Shown: positions 25,115-33,898, counted from the stretch's first letter. The stretch is 64,000 nucleotides of DNA from Haliovirga abyssi (GCF_030295325.1 NZ_AP027059.1:62001-126000), one strand, 5' to 3'. Numbers and translations: made by a program. Notes: generated by a model not told the origin, from the sequence alone.

Positions 25115-26134
25115 ATGATGAAATTGATAGAAGTTAAAAACATTAAAAAAGAGTTTAAAACTTACAAAAGGAAACCTGGTTTTGTGGGAAGCTTAAAAGG
25201 GTTATTTAATAAAGAAGCAGTAATTACAAATGCAGTTGATGATGTAAGTTTTCATATAGCAGAAGGGGAAATTGTAGGATATATTGGGCCTAATGGAGCA
25301 GGGAAATCTACAACTATAAAGATTATGACAGGGATATTAACTCCAACTTCTGGAGAGTGTAAAATAAATGGAAAAATTCCATATAAAGAGAGAAAAGAGT
25401 ATACAAAAGATATTGGAGTGGTATTTGGGTAGAGAACACAGTTATGGTGGGATTTACCTTTGGAAGAATCATTTTTGATATTAAAAGAGATATATGAAGT
25501 TGAAGATGATTTGTATAAAGAAAGAATGGAATTTTTAGACAGTGTATTGGAACTAAATAAATTTATATCAAGTCCAGTTAGAACACTTTCATTGGGGCAG
25601 AGAATGAGAGCTGACTTAGCTGCAGCATTATTACATAATCCAAAAGTTTTATATTTGGATGAGCCGACAATTGGATTAGATATTATAGCAAAAGCAAACA
25701 TAAGAGAAGCTATAAAAGGTATAAATGCTAAGTATAAAACAACAGTAATTTTAACTACGCATGATTTAGATGATATAGAAAATTTATGCGAAAGAATGAT
25801 AATGATAGACAATGGAAAAAAGATTTATGATGGAGAGATAAAAGCTATAAAAGAAAAATATGGAGAGATAAAAAAAATAAAAATAGATGTTAAAAATATA
25901 GATGAGTTTGAAAAATTAGATTTTCGAAAAGAGTTTAATTTAGAAAAAGAGGATTTAAAATTAAATATAGAAAAAAATAGCTTAATAATAGAATTTAACA
26001 GAAAAAAAAGTTCAGTATCAGATATTATCTCTTATATTCTTAAAAAAATAGATGTTCTTGATATAAATATATTTGAAACAGAGATAGAAGAGATAATAAG
26101 AAAAATTTACAAAAATGAGGTGGAGATGAATTGA
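25115..26134 (+). pseudogene. ABC transporter ATPase interrupted by an in-frame TAG
   Basis: The first 105 codons hold Walker A ([10 protein letters not shown]) and stop at TAG 25430-25432. The same frame continues with the rest: WWDLPLEES, the signature LSLGQRMRADLAAALL, Walker B VLYLDEPTIGLD and the H-loop TTHDLDD. The broken place is the Q-loop, where relatives read VVFGQRTQLWWD, so CAG to TAG is the simplest cause. This removes the Q-loop Gln itself. The two permease genes behind it look intact. Loss of function, a sequencing error or stop read-through are the options. Confidence 0.85.
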
Positions 26135-26946
26135 AAAAAATAAAAATATATTTGCCATTTTTAACAAGTGTGTTTCAGAGAATGTTAAGTTTTAGAATTA
26201 ATTTTTTTATGTTTACTTTTGGTGGGTTTTTGGAGACTTTTATAATATTTTATCTTTGGAAAGCTATTTTTATTAGCTCTGGAAAAAATATGATAGAGGG
26301 ATTCAGTTTAAATGATATGCTTATATATGTTTTTATGAGTGGAATGATTGTTAGGTTGGTAAATTCAAGAGTTGTTAGAGATGTTGGAGAAGAGATAAGA
26401 GATGGTAGTATAGCTATGAATTTGATAAAACCAATAAGTTATAGAGGAAGACATCTATTTCAAGCAATTGGGCATTCTCTATTTCAATTTATTTTTATTG
26501 GAATACCTTTATGGATTGGAGTTGAACTGTATAGAGGGCTGGTTTTGAAAGAAAATATGATTGGCTTAGTAACTATTTTTTACTTTTTAATAAGTGTTAT
26601 ATTAAGTTTTTTATTGATGTTTTTTCTGAATTTCTGTGTTGGAATACTTGCATTTTTTGTAATAAATATTTGGGGATTAAATCATCTGAAAGGTACAGTT
26701 ATATCTTTTTTGTCAGGGGAACTGATTCCAATAGCCTTTTTTCCATTATGGGCAAAAGGAGTTATGAAATATTTGCCATTTAGCTCAATTAATTATACCC
26801 CTGTAATGATATATCTCGAAAAATATCAAGGGAATATAATGCTGGAAAAAATTTTTTTACAACTATTCTGGGTAATAATTATGTTTGTAATATCTAATCT
26901 GTTATGGAAAAAATCGATATCAAGACTAACAGTACAGGGAGGATAA
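26131..26946 (+). CDS. ABC-2 type permease 1
   Basis: 271 residues, TTG start overlapping the end of the ATPase gene by four bases. About six membrane segments (near 20-40, 58-78, 110-130, 140-185, 190-210 and 240-262), with the ABC-2 family layout of a conserved RLVNSRVVRDVGEEIRDGS loop after the second one. It forms a pair with the following permease for a heterodimeric exporter. The substrate is unknown; relatives are often listed as drug or polymer exporters. Confidence 0.78.
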   Translation: MKKIKIYLPFLTSVFQRMLSFRINFFMFTFGGFLETFIIFYLWKAIFISSGKNMIEGFSLNDMLIYVFMSGMIVRLVNSRVVRDVGEEIRDGSIAMNLIKPISYRGRHLFQAIGHSLFQFIFIGIPLWIGVELYRGLVLKENMIGLVTIFYFLISVILSFLLMFFLNFCVGILAFFVINIWGLNHLKGTVISFLSGELIPIAFFPLWAKGVMKYLPFSSINYTPVMIYLEKYQGNIMLEKIFLQLFWVIIMFVISNLLWKKSISRLTVQGG

Positions 26947-26951
26947 AATTT

Positions 26952-27743
26952 ATGAAAAAATATTTTAAATTATATAGAATGTTTTTAGCTCAATATTTAA
27001 AAGGGTTAATGGAATATAGAGTAGATTTTTTTATTGGACTATTGGGATTCTTTTTAGTTCAAGCTACAGGAATAATATTTATTTATTTGATTTTTCAAAG
27101 GATACCAAATTTAAATGGATGGAGTTTTTACCAAGTTATGTTTATTTATGGATTTGCACAACTTCCAAGAGGGTTAGACCATATGTTTACAGATAATTTA
27201 TGGGCATTAAGTGGTAGAATTGTAGCCAAAGGAGAATTTGACAAATATTTGTTAAGGCCAATAAATCCTTTATTTCATTTGATTGCAGAAGTTTTTCAGC
27301 CAGATGCTTTTGGAGAAATTATTGTTGGAATATTTTTAGTTGCAGTTGCAGCAGGAAAATTAGGAATAAGCTTTTCTATTTTAAATATATTGTTTTTTAT
27401 TTTAGTAATAGTTTTTTCAACTATTGTATATACATCAATTAAAATTATATTTGCTTCACTAGCGTTTTGGATAAAATATAGTCAGGCAATAGTTTATATG
27501 GTTTATTCGTTAAGTGATTTTGCGAAATATCCTATAAAAATATATGCAGGATGGCTTCAGAAAATTTTAACATTTATTATTCCATTTGCTTTTACAGCAT
27601 ATTTTCCAGCAGGTTATTTTATAGGTAAAATTAATTTTGTATATGCAGCAATAGGAACAGTTTTGGCGGGAGTATTATCATTTATGGTTGCATATTTGGT
27701 TTGGTTACAAGGAATAAAAGTGTATGAGAGTTCGGGAAGTTAA
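26952..27743 (+). CDS. ABC-2 type permease 2
   Basis: 263 residues from ATG 26952 behind AGGATAAA; the frame extends upstream into the previous gene, but without a site. Six hydrophobic segments with the loop NLWALSGRIVAKGEFDKYLLRPINP matching the equivalent loop of its partner. Ends in a basic tail. With the broken ATPase gene it makes a three-gene ABC export operon. Confidence 0.78.
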   Translation: MKKYFKLYRMFLAQYLKGLMEYRVDFFIGLLGFFLVQATGIIFIYLIFQRIPNLNGWSFYQVMFIYGFAQLPRGLDHMFTDNLWALSGRIVAKGEFDKYLLRPINPLFHLIAEVFQPDAFGEIIVGIFLVAVAAGKLGISFSILNILFFILVIVFSTIVYTSIKIIFASLAFWIKYSQAIVYMVYSLSDFAKYPIKIYAGWLQKILTFIIPFAFTAYFPAGYFIGKINFVYAAIGTVLAGVLSFMVAYLVWLQGIKVYESSGS

Positions 27744-27829
27744 AATATATAAAAAAATAGGAGAGTTAAGATGTTAAAAAAATGAATAGAATTAAAGGAA
27801 CAGATCTGTTTATTATTAAAATGGAAATG
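27744..27829 (+). other. Short broken gene start
   Basis: GGAGAG and ATG at 27771 open a frame of only four codons before TGA; the intron fragment begins 45 bases later. Probably the start of a fourth operon gene lost by deletion. Confidence 0.35.
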
Positions 27830-28039
27830 TGGTGGTTGAGCTTTTCTAAGCGAAAACAGAATGAATAAATGAAATTGACTGATACATTTATTTACACCAA
27901 CGGAGTATTAGCGATGGTATGTATACAAGGATATGCTTGGAACTGGAGAAGTCTTCCTTCTTCCTGAGAGAAATCACTTGAGCAATTAAATTCTATAACT
28001 GCAAGCCAGGAAATGAATTGAAAAAGAAGATGGTGGCGG
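27830..28039 (+). mobile_element. Fragment of group II intron 1 type
   Basis: Nearly identical to 6806-7020 of intron 1 (same order of TGGTGGTTGAGC, AACGGAGTATTAGCG, AAGATGGTGGCGG), with a six-base deletion near the left end and a few substitutions. It lacks both intron ends and domain V, so it cannot splice. It lies directly before the racemase gene. Confidence 0.88.
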
Positions 28040-28071
28040 GCTACAGTAAATTTTAGATAGGAGGATTAGAA

Positions 28072-28764
28072 ATGAAGACAATAGGTTTAATAGGTGGTAT
28101 GAGTTGGGAATCATCAGCAGAGTATTATAGAATAATAAATGAAATTGTAAAGAATCAATTAGGAGATTTACATTCTTGCAAGTCTATTATGTATTCTGTA
28201 GATTTTGCTGAAATCGAGAAGCTGCAACATGATGGAAAGTGGAATGAATTGACTAGCATAATGATTAAAGCAGCTCAAAGTCTTGAAAGTGCTGGAGCAG
28301 ACAATCTTATTATATGTACAAATACTATGCACAAAATGGCTAATGAAGTTCAAGAAAGTGTTAGAGTGCCTTTGATTCATATAGCTGATGCTACCGGCGA
28401 GTGTATAAACAAAAAGGGATATAAAAAAGTAGGGCTTCTAGGAACTAAATTTACTATGGGAGAAGAATTCTACAGGGGGAGACTTGAAGAGAAATTTGGA
28501 ATTGAAGTTCTTGTGCCATCTGAAGAAGATCAAAAGGTAGTTCATAAAATAATATATGATGAACTTGTTAAAGGTGTGATAAATGAACAATCAAGGAAAG
28601 AGTACAAAAATATAATAGATAAGTTTAGGAGTCAAGGAGCCGAAGGAGTTATACTTGGGTGCACAGAGATTCCATTGCTGATTAAGCAGGAAGACAGTAG
28701 TATCGAGATATTTGATACAACAATGATTCATGCTAAAGCTGCAGTTGAATCAGTTTTGAGGTGA
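28072..28764 (+). CDS. Aspartate/glutamate racemase family protein
   Basis: 230 residues. GLIGGMSWESS at the N-terminus, the first catalytic Cys82 in ICTNTMH and the second Cys197 in LGCTEIPLL, i.e. the two-cysteine, cofactor-free racemase fold of the YgeA/aspartate racemase group. It would interconvert L- and D-amino acids in the cytoplasm; Asp or Glu is the usual substrate. RBS GGAGG precedes the ATG. An attC follows, but the cassette's 5' end has been replaced by the intron fragment. Confidence 0.85.
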   Translation: MKTIGLIGGMSWESSAEYYRIINEIVKNQLGDLHSCKSIMYSVDFAEIEKLQHDGKWNELTSIMIKAAQSLESAGADNLIICTNTMHKMANEVQESVRVPLIHIADATGECINKKGYKKVGLLGTKFTMGEEFYRGRLEEKFGIEVLVPSEEDQKVVHKIIYDELVKGVINEQSRKEYKNIIDKFRSQGAEGVILGCTEIPLLIKQEDSSIEIFDTTMIHAKAAVESVLR

Positions 28765-28782
28765 ATCAAGTTTTTGTACGGC

Positions 28783-28853
28783 GTATAACAGCGAGTTGGC
28801 GACATGGACAGGAACAAGAATGTGATACGTCGTCAACACACGGAATGTTATAC
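28783..28853 (+). other. attC site 11
   Basis: R'' GTATAAC (28783-28789), arms GTTGGCGAC (28795-28803) and GTCGTCAAC (28829-28837), R' GTTATAC (28847-28853). Length 71 bp. Confidence 0.83.
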
Positions 28854-29083
28854 GAAAGACTCAAGTAATTTATTGAAGAAAATTGGAAGTATGTTATGAA
28901 AGCAGTAATCTTAGATATGTATGGTGTGATATTAAAAGAACCAGGAGAAGGCTTTATATCACATGTGCATAAGACATTCCAGAATTAGACGAATCAGTGA
29001 TTTTTAAGTATATAGATATGGCTGATGTGGGAACAATAACATCATTAGAGATATTTGAGGCGCTTGGATACAAGGGAGACCTA
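28847..29083 (+). pseudogene. Duplicated, broken copy of the HAD cassette start
   Basis: From the R' box GTTATAC onward this repeats 24008-24244 with few changes, including leader, RBS region and the start MKAVILDMYGVIL (ATG 28896). One T is lost in the ATTTTCAG tract (near 28976), shifting the frame after about 27 codons, and similarity ends at 29083. It is a 5' fragment of a second HAD cassette. Confidence 0.9.
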
Positions 29084-29269
29084 TAAAAGATATTATAATA
29101 TAGATAAAGTAAGCAAAGGGAAAGGTGATATTTATAAATATATATTTTGGAATTAAATATTATGAAAATCATAGCAATAAATTAAAAGTAAAAGAAATTA
29201 TGACTATATTTGAGAGATACGGACATAAAGGAATAGATTATTATAAAAAAATATGAAGGAGTTATTAAA
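29084..29269 (+). other. Junction with a possible 43-codon remnant
   Basis: A GTG at 29125 with AGGGAAAGG before it opens 43 codons to TGA 29254-29256; the last 18 codons (from ATG 29200) read MTIFERYGHKGIDYYKKI. No family is recognised. It may be the tail of a lost gene fused behind the HAD fragment. Confidence 0.35.
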
Positions 29270-30022
29270 ATGTATCCAATATTAGAATTTGATGAAGAAA
29301 GAAAATCGGTAATTAATCCTGAAGATTTTATCGAAAAATTAGAAAATTGTGAATATTGTGTAATTACTTTTTTTAAAGAAGTTTTGGATAAGTTAAATAA
29401 TGAAGGTGAACTAAAATTGAAAAGTATGCACTATAGTGAAATGGGAGAACATCCTCTTTATGAAATAGAATTTGAGGGCAAGAAAATTGGGGTTTATTTA
29501 TCTGGAGTTGGCGGCCCACTTGCAATTGGAATGTTTGAAGAAGTAATTGCACATGGGTATACTAAGTTTATTGCTTGTGGTTCTGCAGGAGTATTAGACA
29601 AAGAAATAGCAACAAATAAAATTGTAATACCAACTTCTGCAATTAGAGATGAAGGAATTTCTTATCATTATTTACCTGCTTCAAGAGAAGTTATAGGAAA
29701 TGAAGAAACAATTATAACAATAGAAGAAGTATTAAAGAGTAAAGGAATTAGTTATCTTAAAGGCAAAACTTGGACAACAGATGCATTTTTTAGAGAAACG
29801 ATAGAAAAAGTAAAAAAAAGAAAAGAAGAAGGAAGCGTTACAGTTGAAATGGAAGCTGCTTCATTTATGGCGGTAGCAGAATTTAGAGGAATAAAATTTG
29901 GACAAATTCTTTACGGGGGAGATGATGTAAGTGGAGAATATTGGGATACAAGAGAATGGAAGGATAAATCTGTAAGAGAAAAAATATTTTGGTTAGCTGT
30001 TGAAGCGTGTTCTAAAATATAA
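29270..30022 (+). CDS. Nucleoside phosphorylase (PNP/UDP family)
   Basis: 250 residues. KKIGVYLSGVGGPLA and FIACGSAGVLDKEI form the phosphate/ribose site, and VEMEAASFMAVAEFRGIKF carries the signature EMEAA of uridine/purine nucleoside phosphorylases. GGDDVSGEYWD resembles the uridine-phosphorylase-like tail. It should cleave a nucleoside with phosphate to base and ribose-1-phosphate. In an array rich in defence genes, a role in nucleotide depletion or salvage is possible; only the family call is supported. AAGGAG precedes ATG 29270. Confidence 0.82.
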   Translation: MYPILEFDEERKSVINPEDFIEKLENCEYCVITFFKEVLDKLNNEGELKLKSMHYSEMGEHPLYEIEFEGKKIGVYLSGVGGPLAIGMFEEVIAHGYTKFIACGSAGVLDKEIATNKIVIPTSAIRDEGISYHYLPASREVIGNEETIITIEEVLKSKGISYLKGKTWTTDAFFRETIEKVKKRKEEGSVTVEMEAASFMAVAEFRGIKFGQILYGGDDVSGEYWDTREWKDKSVREKIFWLAVEACSKI

Positions 30023-30032
30023 AAAGTACTTT

Positions 30033-30292
30033 TCATAACACATGATACATGCGAGATGGATTTAGCAACCTGGGTCGGGCCTAACGTCATCAAGTTAAGG
30101 ATAATTTATAATTTTATATCGGGTTTGCCAACGGAAAAACCCCTACATTATAAAATAAATTAATACTGTAGGGGCTTGCCGTTGGCAAGCCCAGTTCTTA
30201 GCTTGATGACATTGGAGTCGGGCCGCTACTAACAGCAGAGCTGGCTTCTCTATCTCCTGTAAGTCTCATCCACCTCTTGCGGAACGTTATGT
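30033..30292 (+). other. attC site 12, split by a miniature element
   Basis: R'' TCATAAC (30033-30039), arms GAGATGGA (30053-30060) and TCCACCTC (30268-30275, one mismatch), R' GTTATGT (30286-30292). Taking out 30082-30224 restores a site of about 117 bp whose loop has AACAGCAGAGCT like site 10. Confidence 0.75.
30082..30216 (+). repeat. Miniature inverted-repeat element copy 2 (inside attC)
   Basis: Left end TAACGTCATCAAGTTAAGGA, right end TTCTTAGCTTGATGACATTG. Flanked by the direct repeat GTCGGGCC (30074-30081 and 30217-30224). Interior has a GTAGGGG/CCCCTAC hairpin and no reading frame. Confidence 0.78.
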
Positions 30293-30331
30293 AACAGTTG
30301 GGACAAACTGTAAAAAAGAGGAGGGAAAACG

Positions 30332-31276
30332 TTGAAAATATTGGTATTGGGTGGAACTCAATTTGTCAGTTGGTATTTTGTTAAAAGATTTCTTGAAAAT
30401 GGAAATGACGTAATTACCTTGAATAGAGGCACAAAAAAAGGTGTACATGGACATAAAATCGAAGAAATATATGCAAATAGGCATAATGCTGAAGAATTAA
30501 ATACAGCACTTGAAAAAATAGAAGCAGATTATATTATAGATGTTTCCGGTTATACTGTTTCAGATGTAAAAAATAGTTATGAAGCAGTTAAAAATAAAAA
30601 TATCGAAGGTTATATATTTATTAGTTCAAGTGCAGTTTATAAGGAAAGTGAAATATTCCCCATATGTGAGGATTTTTCTGTAGGCGAAAATAAATTTTGG
30701 GGAAAGTATGGAACAAATAAATTGGAAGCAGAAACTTTTTTAATTGATAAATTTAAACAAAATGAGTTTCCTGCTGTAATTTTAAGACCACCATATATTT
30801 ATGGGGAGGGAAATAATATTTACAGAGAAGGATTCATTTTTGATAGACTAAAAGAAGAAAAAACTGTTGTAATTCCAAATAAAGGAAAAACATTGATTCA
30901 ATTTATACATATTGAAGATCTTTTTCAAACTGTATGTAAAATTATTGAAAGAAAAATCAAAGGGGAAATATTTAACGTTGGGAACTATGAAGGGATAACT
31001 TTTAAAGGATGGGTTGAAAGCTGTATGAATGCTTTTGGAAAAGAGACAAAAATAATTGAATTAGACTATGAAAAGTACAAATATAATCCAAGAGATTTTT
31101 TTCCTTTTTATGACTATCAGTATTATCTGGATATAAGAAAAATTTCTGATATATATACTCCTCAAATATCAATGAAAGAAGGCTTAGAAAAATCTTTAAA
31201 ATGGTATTTGGAAAATGAAGATAAAGTTATGAAAAGAAATCATTATTATGAAAATAGTGAAAAAATAATAAAGTAG
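30332..31276 (+). CDS. NAD-dependent epimerase/dehydratase (extended SDR)
   Basis: 314 residues from a TTG at 30332, behind GAGGAGGG. LVLGGTQFVSWYFVKRF is the Rossmann glycine motif (GGTxF form as in atypical SDRs), FISSSAVY gives the catalytic Ser region, and YGTNKLEAE the YxxxK catalytic pair. RPPYIYGEGN and FIHIEDLFQTV are typical of sugar-nucleotide epimerases and 3-beta-HSD-like enzymes. It is the last intact cassette gene. The distal box (ACATAAAAC at 31293-31301) is imperfect and the attC beyond it is missing. Confidence 0.83.
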   Translation: MKILVLGGTQFVSWYFVKRFLENGNDVITLNRGTKKGVHGHKIEEIYANRHNAEELNTALEKIEADYIIDVSGYTVSDVKNSYEAVKNKNIEGYIFISSSAVYKESEIFPICEDFSVGENKFWGKYGTNKLEAETFLIDKFKQNEFPAVILRPPYIYGEGNNIYREGFIFDRLKEEKTVVIPNKGKTLIQFIHIEDLFQTVCKIIERKIKGEIFNVGNYEGITFKGWVESCMNAFGKETKIIELDYEKYKYNPRDFFPFYDYQYYLDIRKISDIYTPQISMKEGLEKSLKWYLENEDKVMKRNHYYENSEKIIK

Positions 31277-31310
31277 CTAAAATAAGCCTGTCACATAAAA
31301 CACTGCATAT

Positions 31311-31592
31311 ATGTTGGGTGTCATTCGGAATGATAAAAGTTATGTATTAATTCCTTTTAAAGATATAAATAAAGATGGGAAATATGAATTAAAAGAAATT
31401 ATAAAATACAGAGATATTATTAAAAAAGCTAGAAAGGCAAAAATTGATTTTGATAAAAGAATTAATTGGAGCAGAAAAAATAAAAAAATAGAAGGAATTA
31501 TCAATTTTAATAATCCGAGATATCCTGCTATTTTCCAATTTATTGCTGTTGATTCAAATGATGGAATAATAAATGTAAATATGAAAGAGTAA
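31311..31592 (+). pseudogene. 3' fragment of a lipoprotein-type gene at array edge
   Basis: 93 codons with SYVLIPFKDINKDGKYELKEI, an EF-hand-like loop that closely matches FPFYDINGNGKVDREDI near the end of the next gene. No RBS or signal peptide. It looks like the C-terminal end of a neighbouring paralogue whose 5' part was replaced by the array, so it marks the right edge of the inserted region (about 31,300). Confidence 0.65.
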
Positions 31593-31610
31593 AAAAGGAG
31601 AGTGGAAATT

Positions 31611-33446
31611 TTGAAAAAAAATTTAAATTTAGTAACAGGATTGGTATTAGTATTAATGGCATTTGGATGTTCAAATGTAAAAAAACAGGCAATAACTAAA
31701 GAAAAAAAAGCACCTAAGGTAAAGAAGGTAATAACACAAAAGGTAGATTTGAAAAAATATCGTATAGATAATATTGAAGGAATGAAATTTGATGACTTTG
31801 TAAAAATTTTAAAAGGAAGTGAAATAAAAAACAGACAAAATATTGTAGATGCAAATTTTGATTTATTATTAAAAAGTAATAGTTTTCCTATAATAAAAGG
31901 AGAATTAGTAACTTTTGTGTACAAAGGGAAAACAAATAAAGTTGATGTAACAGGAGATTTTACAAATAATTTTAGTGGAAAGATACCTTTAGAAAAGATA
32001 AAAGGAACAAATTTATTTTATAAAACTATAAAAATATATATTAATTCTGCAGTAGAATATAAATTTGTTGTAAACGGTTCTTATGTAAATGATAAATTAA
32101 ATCCTAATGTTTCGAATAATAGTTATAAAAATTCAAGGCTTCTAATGCCGGAGTATCAATTAGTTTCAGAAAGAAAAAACAGGGATAATATAAAAAAAGG
32201 AACAATTGTTAAAGAAATTTTTGAAAATAAAAGTTTGATTAGTGATAAAAATCTAAAAAGAAGAGTACAGATTTATTTGCCATATAATTATACTGAAGGA
32301 AAAAAATATAAAGTAATTTATTTTACTGATGGAAAAGAGTATCTAAAAGATGGAAATGCTAAAAATATTTTGGATAATATGATTTTTGATGGAGAGATAG
32401 AACCGGTAATTGGAGTTTTTGTGGATTCTATTGAGAGAGAGTCGGAATATATATATAATACGAGAGATGAATACATAAAATATTTTGTTGAAAATATGAT
32501 GCCTAAGATAGAGAATAAATATTCTGTATCTAAAAATAGAAATGACAGAATTTTAGTTGGAGATTCTTTTGGCGGAGATTTTGTAGTTTATTTGTCATAT
32601 AAATATTCGGATAAATTTAAAAATGTAATATGTCAATCGGGAAATTTGATGAGTTTATATGCAAAAGGATTTAATAGTGCAACAACTGTAGGAAAATTTG
32701 CAACTAAAGAGAGTATATATAATGAAATTTCACAAAATAGTAACTATCCTGTAAAAATGTTTATTACATATGGAGATTATGAAATAATTGGTAAAAACTC
32801 AAAAGTTTTATATAATTTATTGAAGAAAAATAAGACGGTGGATTCAGTAAAGCTTGTTTCATATCCACAAGGACACGGATTTTCATTATGGGGTGATACA
32901 TTAAAAGAGGGGCTTATTTGGATTATTAATAATAAAAATATAAATAAAAAAGTTGTAGAAAAAAAGGAAGAGAAAAAAGTAGATGTTAATATAGAATGGT
33001 ATACTCAAGAAAAACAAAATAAAATTAGAGATAAAAAGAAATATTATTTTGCAATAGGAAAAAGGTCGAAGGAGTTGTTTAAATACAGTTCTGGAGATGA
33101 AATTGTGGCTGATATTTTAAATAGTGATAGATATATTGAATTAAAACCAGAGGTAGATAATAAAATAACAATAGAGTTTCCAAATGAAGATTATTCTAAA
33201 TATTTTATTTTTCCATTTTATGATATAAATGGTAATGGAAAAGTGGACAGAGAGGATATTTTACAACAATCTTATACTAAGGAGCATATATTAGGTGCAG
33301 GTTTTTCTTATTTTACAATAAAAGATTGGTTGTATTATGTTGGACTTACTGTTTTTAAATATGAGGATAAAGTAGTCCCATTTTTTGATTATAATTTTAT
33401 AGATACAGAAGAAAATTCATGGATATATATATATCCGTTTTTTTAA
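31611..33446 (+). CDS. Lipoprotein with carbohydrate-binding-like and esterase domains
   Basis: 611 residues from TTG 31611 (AAGGAG 9 bases upstream; the GTG at 31602 is too close to it). Signal peptide with lipobox: LVLMAFGCSN, Cys near residue 22. Residues about 95-165 form an immunoglobulin-like E-set domain of the glycogen-binding/CBM48 kind (VDVTGDF...YKFVVNG). Residues about 205-440 are an enterochelin-esterase-like alpha/beta hydrolase with GDSFGG as nucleophile elbow and PQGHGFSLW as the His region. A C-terminal domain with an EF-hand-like DINGNGKVDRED loop follows. Probably an outer-membrane-associated esterase; substrate unknown. Confidence 0.8.
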   Translation: MKKNLNLVTGLVLVLMAFGCSNVKKQAITKEKKAPKVKKVITQKVDLKKYRIDNIEGMKFDDFVKILKGSEIKNRQNIVDANFDLLLKSNSFPIIKGELVTFVYKGKTNKVDVTGDFTNNFSGKIPLEKIKGTNLFYKTIKIYINSAVEYKFVVNGSYVNDKLNPNVSNNSYKNSRLLMPEYQLVSERKNRDNIKKGTIVKEIFENKSLISDKNLKRRVQIYLPYNYTEGKKYKVIYFTDGKEYLKDGNAKNILDNMIFDGEIEPVIGVFVDSIERESEYIYNTRDEYIKYFVENMMPKIENKYSVSKNRNDRILVGDSFGGDFVVYLSYKYSDKFKNVICQSGNLMSLYAKGFNSATTVGKFATKESIYNEISQNSNYPVKMFITYGDYEIIGKNSKVLYNLLKKNKTVDSVKLVSYPQGHGFSLWGDTLKEGLIWIINNKNINKKVVEKKEEKKVDVNIEWYTQEKQNKIRDKKKYYFAIGKRSKELFKYSSGDEIVADILNSDRYIELKPEVDNKITIEFPNEDYSKYFIFPFYDINGNGKVDREDILQQSYTKEHILGAGFSYFTIKDWLYYVGLTVFKYEDKVVPFFDYNFIDTEENSWIYIYPFF

Positions 33447-33797
33447 AATGGTAGTGTCAAAAGTTTATGAAAACTATAGCGTGGATATTGGGTTTGCTGT
33501 TTTGCTCCCTTCTCCTAAGATAGGAGAAGGCTGGGGATGAGGTTAATTTCATCAAGTTAAGGATAATTTATAATTTTATATCGGGTTTGCCGTTGGCAAG
33601 CCCAGTTCTTAGCTTGATGATATTGGGAGTAAGGGAATGTATCGAAAAATTCTCGTTAATTCCGCCACATAACAGCAAAAACTTATTATTTGTCCTGCAA
33701 AATGGAATTTAAATGTTGGTATTTTTAGAAGTGAAAATATACCTGAATATTATTTGAAAATTAGAAGTTCTATTTTTCTTTTTCTTTAAAAATGCTT
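33447..33797 (+). other. Intergenic scar with repeats
   Basis: No gene. Contains CTATAGCGTGGATATT, also present inside miniature element copy 1, a CCTTCTCCTA/TAGGAGAAGG hairpin (about 33509-33533), element copy 3, and an isolated ACATAAC box (33667-33673) that may be the last trace of a cassette end. Confidence 0.5.
33544..33626 (+). repeat. Miniature inverted-repeat element copy 3
   Basis: Left end TTAATTTCATCAAGTTAAGG and right end TTCTTAGCTTGATGATATTG, same family as copies 1, 2 and 4. Internally deleted relative to copy 2: the shared interior runs from TAATTTATAATTTTATATCG to GCCGTTGGCAAGCCC. Confidence 0.75.
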
Positions 33798-33854
33798 TTG
33801 ACAAACAAAGATATTTATCTTATTTTAGGCTAAATTACAAGTTTAGCCTTTTTT
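33798..33854 (+). promoter_or_regulatory. Promoter followed at once by a terminator hairpin
   Basis: TTGACA (33798-33803), 17-bp spacer, TATTTT (33821-33826). The hairpin AGGCTAAA/TTTAGCCT (33827-33834 with 33842-33849) plus T-run starts right at the -10 end, so a transcript from this promoter would end within about 30 bases. The hairpin may simply terminate upstream transcription, or the unit may be an attenuator. Confidence 0.5.
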
Positions 33855-33898
33855 ATATCCAAACTTTAACCATTGCTATTTTTTAATTTTTTTATTAC

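Noticed and set aside
25252-25812. Minus-strand frame of 186 codons
   Set aside because: It lies over the ABC ATPase; the plus-strand frame carries Walker and signature motifs, so the minus frame is a shadow.
3800-33700. CRISPR array
   Set aside because: The repeated boxes are 7 bp, inverted, unevenly spaced and separated by genes; there are no regular direct repeats with spacers and no cas genes.
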